Origin: Astrothelium macrocarpum | Lineage: Eukaryota; Ascomycota; Dothideomycetes; Trypetheliales; Trypetheliaceae | Assembly: GCA_021030915.1 (NCBI GenBank) | Contig: JAGEMR010000072.1 | Location: 62,001-126,000 of the forward strand | Length of the DNA: 64,000 bases | Direction: 5' to 3' | In this document: positions 58,969 through 64,000 of the stretch, piece by piece | How positions within the stretch are numbered: the stretch's first letter is position 1 | How the letters are laid out: each line of letters opens with the position of its first letter | Position numbers and translations under genes: made by a program | Notes under the pieces: model-generated | What the model was told of the DNA's origin: nothing | The model's input: the letters and a program-made list of their open reading frames with translations, nothing else | The model's database searches: none

Positions 58969-61900
58969 ATGTATTCGTCGTCGCTGCCTAGAGCGCCCAG
59001 CCCCACAGTCATGAACTACACCCCAACTTTTTGTTTGGACCTCGAACCTGACGACAACGTCAGGATCCGAAACGAGTGGCCCTTTGGTAATTCCTACTTG
59101 AGCTTGGCCCAGCACCAAGCATTTTACCATCGCCAGCAACAAGACCTTCCTTCGACCCAACAACAAGCCGTTTCCGACCATTTCACCGTGCCGCTGTCTG
59201 CTGCAGACGACTGGGGGTTGACCCAGGCCATGCTAGACATGTCGTCCCCCTCTTCGATGAGCAGCCCGGGCAGCGTCCCTCCGCTGACGTACTCTGCCGT
59301 GACCCTGGATGGACCGGACTTGGATCCCTTTGGCGATCATTCAGCAACACCTCTGACTGGTGCTGAAAGTACCGCTAGCGCCATCCCTTCTTCTAAACCT
59401 TCTTCATTATTTACTAGTAAGACCTACCTGACCTTAGATAATCTCCTCGCGATTTTTGGCTTTTTTGGTCATGGCAAGCTAAACATGTCAGAAGATCCTG
59501 CCTCACCCAGTGACCAGCTTGGTTCTGGTGCTGGTCGAGGAAGCTCGACCTCGCGTCGCACTAGCCCCGGCAAAGAAAAGGCATCATCACCGGAACAGGA
59601 TGTGTCGTCGGCGAGCAAAGGTTCTGCTCCCAAGGAGCACGAATTCATCACTGCTGCCCATCCTAGTCAATTCAAAGATAAATCGAATATGAAAAAGGTC
59701 CGATCGCGGGTGATGACCGACTATGTAAAGAAAAACGAGTCTCGTCGAACTGGATCGACGCCAACTCGGGCAACCTCCAAGCCTGGACGTCCAAAGAAAG
59801 CCAGGACATCATCGGGCGAACCCACTTCTAATCCACGACCATCCATTACTTCCGAACCTGACTACACTCGGATCTCTCCCCCAATTTCCTTACCCCTCCA
59901 AACAATACCACTCTACTCCGCCAATCCTTTCTCTCCAACCTCCTTGATCGTCCATAGTCCTTCCAGTAAATCGACATCTTCCAGTGACTCTGACACGTCT
60001 CTCACTCACAAGCAACTCGTCCATCGGCGCTACCAGCAGGCTGTAGATCTGCTTCTTGGTCAACTGTCACCATCTGGACTATGGAATCGACCAGGACTCA
60101 TCGACATTGCTTCGCAACATTTCTTTGACAGGGAACAGCATTCACCAACTCCTCTCAGAAACTTTCTCGGTACTCGATTAGATGCGTTCCGAACAATGCC
60201 TCAAGCCTCAAGTCGAAGAGTCAATGTGATGAGGCTGAAGTTTAGTTGTACGATAACTTTCTGCTTTCAAATCCCGACAGGCGGCTAATCAATACTAATC
60301 GTCACGCAGGTGCCAAATTCTTTGGCGCAAAATCAATGGGCGCCTCTTGGGTTCCTGCGATGCTTCATAACCGCCTTGCATTCCTCAGCACTCTCTGCAT
60401 TGCAGCCGCTCACGAAGATGCTATGCATTTCCGAACCACGGATTCGGACGAGATGACAGCTATTAAGACCGAAGTCACGCATCTTATGATTTACGAGATG
60501 CGATCAGTTGATAACTTGGAGATCATGGCCATTCTGGAGCTGCTGTGCAGTGAAATTATTCGCACGGGTGCGGATGAAAGCCAGTTGTACATGCATTCAC
60601 AGAGCATCATGACATTCGTGAAGCAGAAAGGAGGGCTGGAGAATCTAGGATTGAAGGGTGATTTGGCAAAGTTTTTGACGACGTAAGTGGAAACTCGTTG
60701 ACTTGGTTGCCAATTTTAGTTTCTGGCAACATTTTCCCAATCCACTCTCTACACAGTGTTTCAAACTAATCTCTAGACTAATTTTTGAATTTGCGACTTG
60801 ATTCTGTTGATGGAGTCACCCATTCGTCCAACGAGTGGTGAGCCTCATCTGAACCGGTGTATAGCAATACTAATTCAATTTTCGTGCAGTATGACTTTTA
60901 ATATTTCTGTATTCTGCGAAATACAGCCTCACACAATGTATCTTCAATACATTGACAGTTTTCGATTCCCACCGCCGCCGCCTCCAGAAGCCACGATCCC
61001 CGAATCCCCGCTTTTCTGTCCTCGAGCTGAATTCTTTACTTTAATCGACATTCGAGAGGATGACACGCGAAATCGAAGATGCAAACCACATACTTATGAG
61101 CTATTGATTGAAATGCGTGACTTGACGAACCATTTTTACACTGAGGGAAACAAACTACTGGCCCTCGAAGCTAAACTCCAAGGGGAGGATGCAGGCAATC
61201 CTACCGCCCAAGAAGAAAACCTCAAACAACAGGAAGACGTCCGTCGCAAATTCCAACGCATCTCTGCCCGCGTATCTCAGCGTGTCACCCGCCTTCGCAG
61301 CGCTTGTGAACCAAACCGTGACGAAACTAATGACTGGTTCTACGAATCCACTCGCCTCTGCAGCGTCGTCTACACCTATGCCCTCACCAACCATCAACCC
61401 ATCTCCACAGCTGCCCAGAGTCTCGGCACTACTACTGCCATCGAAAACGGCCGTCCTGTCGATGTCACCTACGCGCGTGCCATCATGATCGCCCTTTCTA
61501 AATCCGGCATCGACGATTGCTGGGCCGACATGGCGGGTGTCCTATTCTGGATCACCCTTGTCGGCGCAGCATCCGGGCGCAAGCGGCCCCAGCAGACCAC
61601 CCCGACCCCACCGATGGCGACAGCGACGGGCGCAGAGCCGTTTACCGACCCCTTTGCTGATCCGTTTTCGGACCCGAGCCTCGACCCGTTGCTCTTCGAT
61701 CCCACCCTCGTGGACCCCTTTACCACGGCCGAGCTGGGCGAGTCATCGACCGCTGCAGCTACGGGGTCACTGCAGAGACTATCTCCGGCAGCATCGAGCA
61801 CGGGGGTAAGGAGCTCGTTGACTGATGAGGAGGTACGGCGACGAGCGGAAGCGCGGAAGTGGCTTGTTGCGCTGGCGATTCGATGTTCGGTGCTGTTGGG

Positions 61901-62003
61901 GTTCAGTCACGGCGTGCCCCTGATGGGGACGCTGCGGAATATGATTCGCGTGCAGAGGTTGTTGGGGTGGGGTGGGCGGCGTATGAGTGCGAGCCCGTGG
62001 TGA
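58969..62003 (+). CDS. Fungal-specific transcription-factor-domain protein without a zinc cluster
   Basis: Proposed exons 58969-59416, 59492-60247, 60310-60682 and 60890-62003 give 896 residues. Introns 1 and 2 have GTAAGA and GTACGA donors; intron 2 holds TACTAAT and ends CAG. The third (207 bp) is unusually long, and a small exon may hide in it. The N-terminal third is disordered, with a basic GRPKKAR sequence like a short AT-hook. The segment NPFSPTSLI...HKQLVHRRYQQAVDLLL leads into the helical region typical of Zn2Cys6 regulators (MLHNRLAFLSTLCIAAAHEDAM...LELLCSEIIRTG). No CxxCxxxxxxC motif is visible. The C-terminus has DPFxDPF repeats. Target genes unknown. An alternative 3' reading frame near 61970 cannot be excluded. 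Confidence 0.72.
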
Positions 62004-64000
62004 GCGATGAGTGGTGGGCATGAAAGAGTTGATGAGCTCATAGACGAGGTGCTCGCGTGTAGAGACTGTTGGATGCGGGAGCTGCATGAGCCCAAACCCG
62101 TGGGCATTAATGACTGGTGATGATGGACGAATCTACAGACGAGTAATCTGCGTCTGGTTCAATATACACGTAACGCAGGGAGCCTGAACTATGCAAAGGG
62201 GGACTTCCGCGTGGTTGGGGACTGCTTGGTCGGGTTTCTCAGCCTGGAGCTGAGAACCACTCACAACTCTAGTACGTTCATTATCAATGCTTTTTTTCAG
62301 GATACCATTTTGTTTCTCTTGTGCGGCTACACCCGATTGGATTTTCCTTATTTGGCAAACTTCCGAGAGCTGTGCTCATCCATGTTGTTATGTCTCTTTG
62401 ATGATATTAATGGCTTTCTCAATAATCGTCACCAAAAAGCACATCTTAATTTGGAACTCGCTACCATGTATGCGGCGAGCATGACGATCACTTCAACCAC
62501 GAGGCAGCCATATGGTTTTCATTTGTTTTTTCGCATGAGGTCTACGCAGCATAGCTCGATTAGGTTCGAGCATCTTTCGGCACTATATTTCATATTAACT
62601 ATTTTACGAATATGCATGAGAATTTCAGCGAGTGGGGGTCACTTCGCCTCACGACATGCATAGAGCTAGCCTATCAAAAAGCAAAACAATGTGATTGGAA
62701 TCAAAACCTTCTCAAGAGAAATTGAAATGAAAAAGACGTGTGAATCATGAACAGCGTGTTAGATTAGCAAACTCCCTATTAGGACATGATTCACGACCAC
62801 TGAGTCAATCACTCCTCTAACAAGGCAATACAGAGATTAACTGGTTGCTTAGTAAAATAGCCTTTATTAATCCAGGCTGTGTAAGTTTATGCAGATACAA
62901 TACGCGTGTCAACACCAAGTGACTCCACCGATACCGAGGCCGTTCGCCGGGCGATGGTGCGGCTGCACGGAAAAACGCCCGATGGCGCCACTGCTCTTAG
63001 CGCCATAGCCTCACCATGCATGTGCATCCTCACCGCCTCTTCTCCCATTGGCTCGCTGCACTACCCCTGCAGTGCGTCCGGGTTCGCCGATTTATGCAAG
63101 CCACGCTGTGTGGCTGAGTGAGCGCATTTTACGAAATGGGTGAACGCTTGAGTCTACGTCCTGCCTGAACCGGAAAATGAATCATTTGTAAAGGATCAGC
63201 CTAAAGTAGAGAATGGATGCAGGGAAAAGGGATGGATTGGGGGATGACATGACAAGACTGAGAGATTTAGGTTCTTCTGCTAGCGATTGGTTTCTTGGTA
63301 TTTGTAACTATTTATGACGACACGGGATAAAGTAGCACGCGAGCCGGGACTGCACTATAGTGTGGGATTGATTTAGTGCAAGTTTAGACTCGAGTTGGAG
63401 GTTGGTAGTCTCGGCTGGCGTTCGCTTAGATCGTTCCCAGGGTGTGGAAGGCCTTAGTTTCAGTGGGGGCTTCTCGGTACGTTTAAGTGGTTTGTTAGAA
63501 CTGAATTACTAACGTTGATTGGAGCAGACCTTGGAGAGCGTCTATGTTCACCAGGGGATGTCAAAAGAAATATCACAGTCCAGATGCCAATGAATCAGGG
63601 GCCGAGTTCAGCTGGGATCCAATTGAATTTTAGAGTTCTATTTATTCAGATTGGTAACTAATCTAGCGATTTCGGAAGCCGTTTGAGAGTCGATCGCGTG
63701 GATGAAGGACTTTCGATTTGATCATGGTAGTGGAGGAGAAGCGAACATTGAACGCATGACATTTCTTCTGATGCTCGCTGGTGTAGCAATCAGTCCAATC
63801 AGCTTACACACTCCAGTGGACAACCATGGTCTGCTGTGGGAAATACTGTGAACAGCAAGAGATACTGATCAACATATGAGCGATGGAGTTGTGTAGTGCC
63901 CGAGCTGTCACGGTTCTGACTAAGTATACGATAGAGATGAGAGCCAAATGGGATAACAGCGGAATATAGTTGTTCCGATCCGAGGCATAGAGCTATGAAG
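62004..64000. other. Terminal region without a supportable gene
   Basis: About 2 kb of ordinary composition. The largest frame (62211-62663, plus) has no recognisable motif and skewed composition. The frame at 62906-63121 starts with GTG. Neither is called. No RNA gene or repeat recognised. Confidence 0.45.

Overview
This window comes from a filamentous ascomycete (Pezizomycotina; a Dothideomycete-like two-speed genome is my inference). The genes carry short GT-AG introns of about 45-140 bp. Gene-bearing DNA of ordinary composition alternates sharply with very AT-rich blocks (1-4110, 31.3-34.5 kb, 38.45-46.9 kb, 48.4-50.4 kb). Those blocks are dead transposons whose C-to-T and G-to-A decay looks like repeat-induced point mutation (RIP).

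Gene islands. 4.1-31.1 kb holds an NAD(P)-binding epimerase-like enzyme, a pyridoxal-reductase-like aldo-keto reductase, an acidic nuclear-type protein, the alpha subunit of 3-methylcrotonyl-CoA carboxylase, an ankyrin protein with an N-terminal STAND/HeLo-like domain, an MFS sugar or polyol transporter, a GRAM-TBC-EF-hand Rab GAP (Gyp2/Mdr1 type), a four-helix MARVEL-like membrane protein and a small Cys-rich protein. 54.4-62.0 kb holds RIC1 (Ypt6/Rab6 exchange factor) and a fungal-specific transcription-factor-domain protein. Two vesicle-traffic regulators (a Rab GAP and a Rab GEF subunit) are present, but nothing suggests a cluster with one function.

Accessory region 31-51.4 kb. A nucleotide-binding immune-type receptor gene on the minus strand (alpha/beta-hydrolase-like domain, then NACHT, then ankyrin repeats) has been broken by transposons. 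A Ty1/copia retroelement (38239-47116, 215-bp LTRs, TSD GATAT) separates the NACHT part from the ankyrin part. A pogo/Fot1 element (48314-50481, TA TSD) interrupts the hydrolase part, and a single-base frameshift lies near 47805. Inside the copia element a pogo/Fot1 element is inserted (41516-45248), and it contains a second one (42370-44231). A Tc1-type element (31144-34634) and another Fot1-type element with a 1001-bp tandem duplication (39-2904) complete the set.

The most unusual item is at 51200-51333. It is a tRNA-Trp(CCA) gene with its canonical anticodon-loop intron, plus a separate 50-nt insertion in the D-loop that has GT...CTGAC...AG intron signals and whose removal would restore the D-arm exactly.
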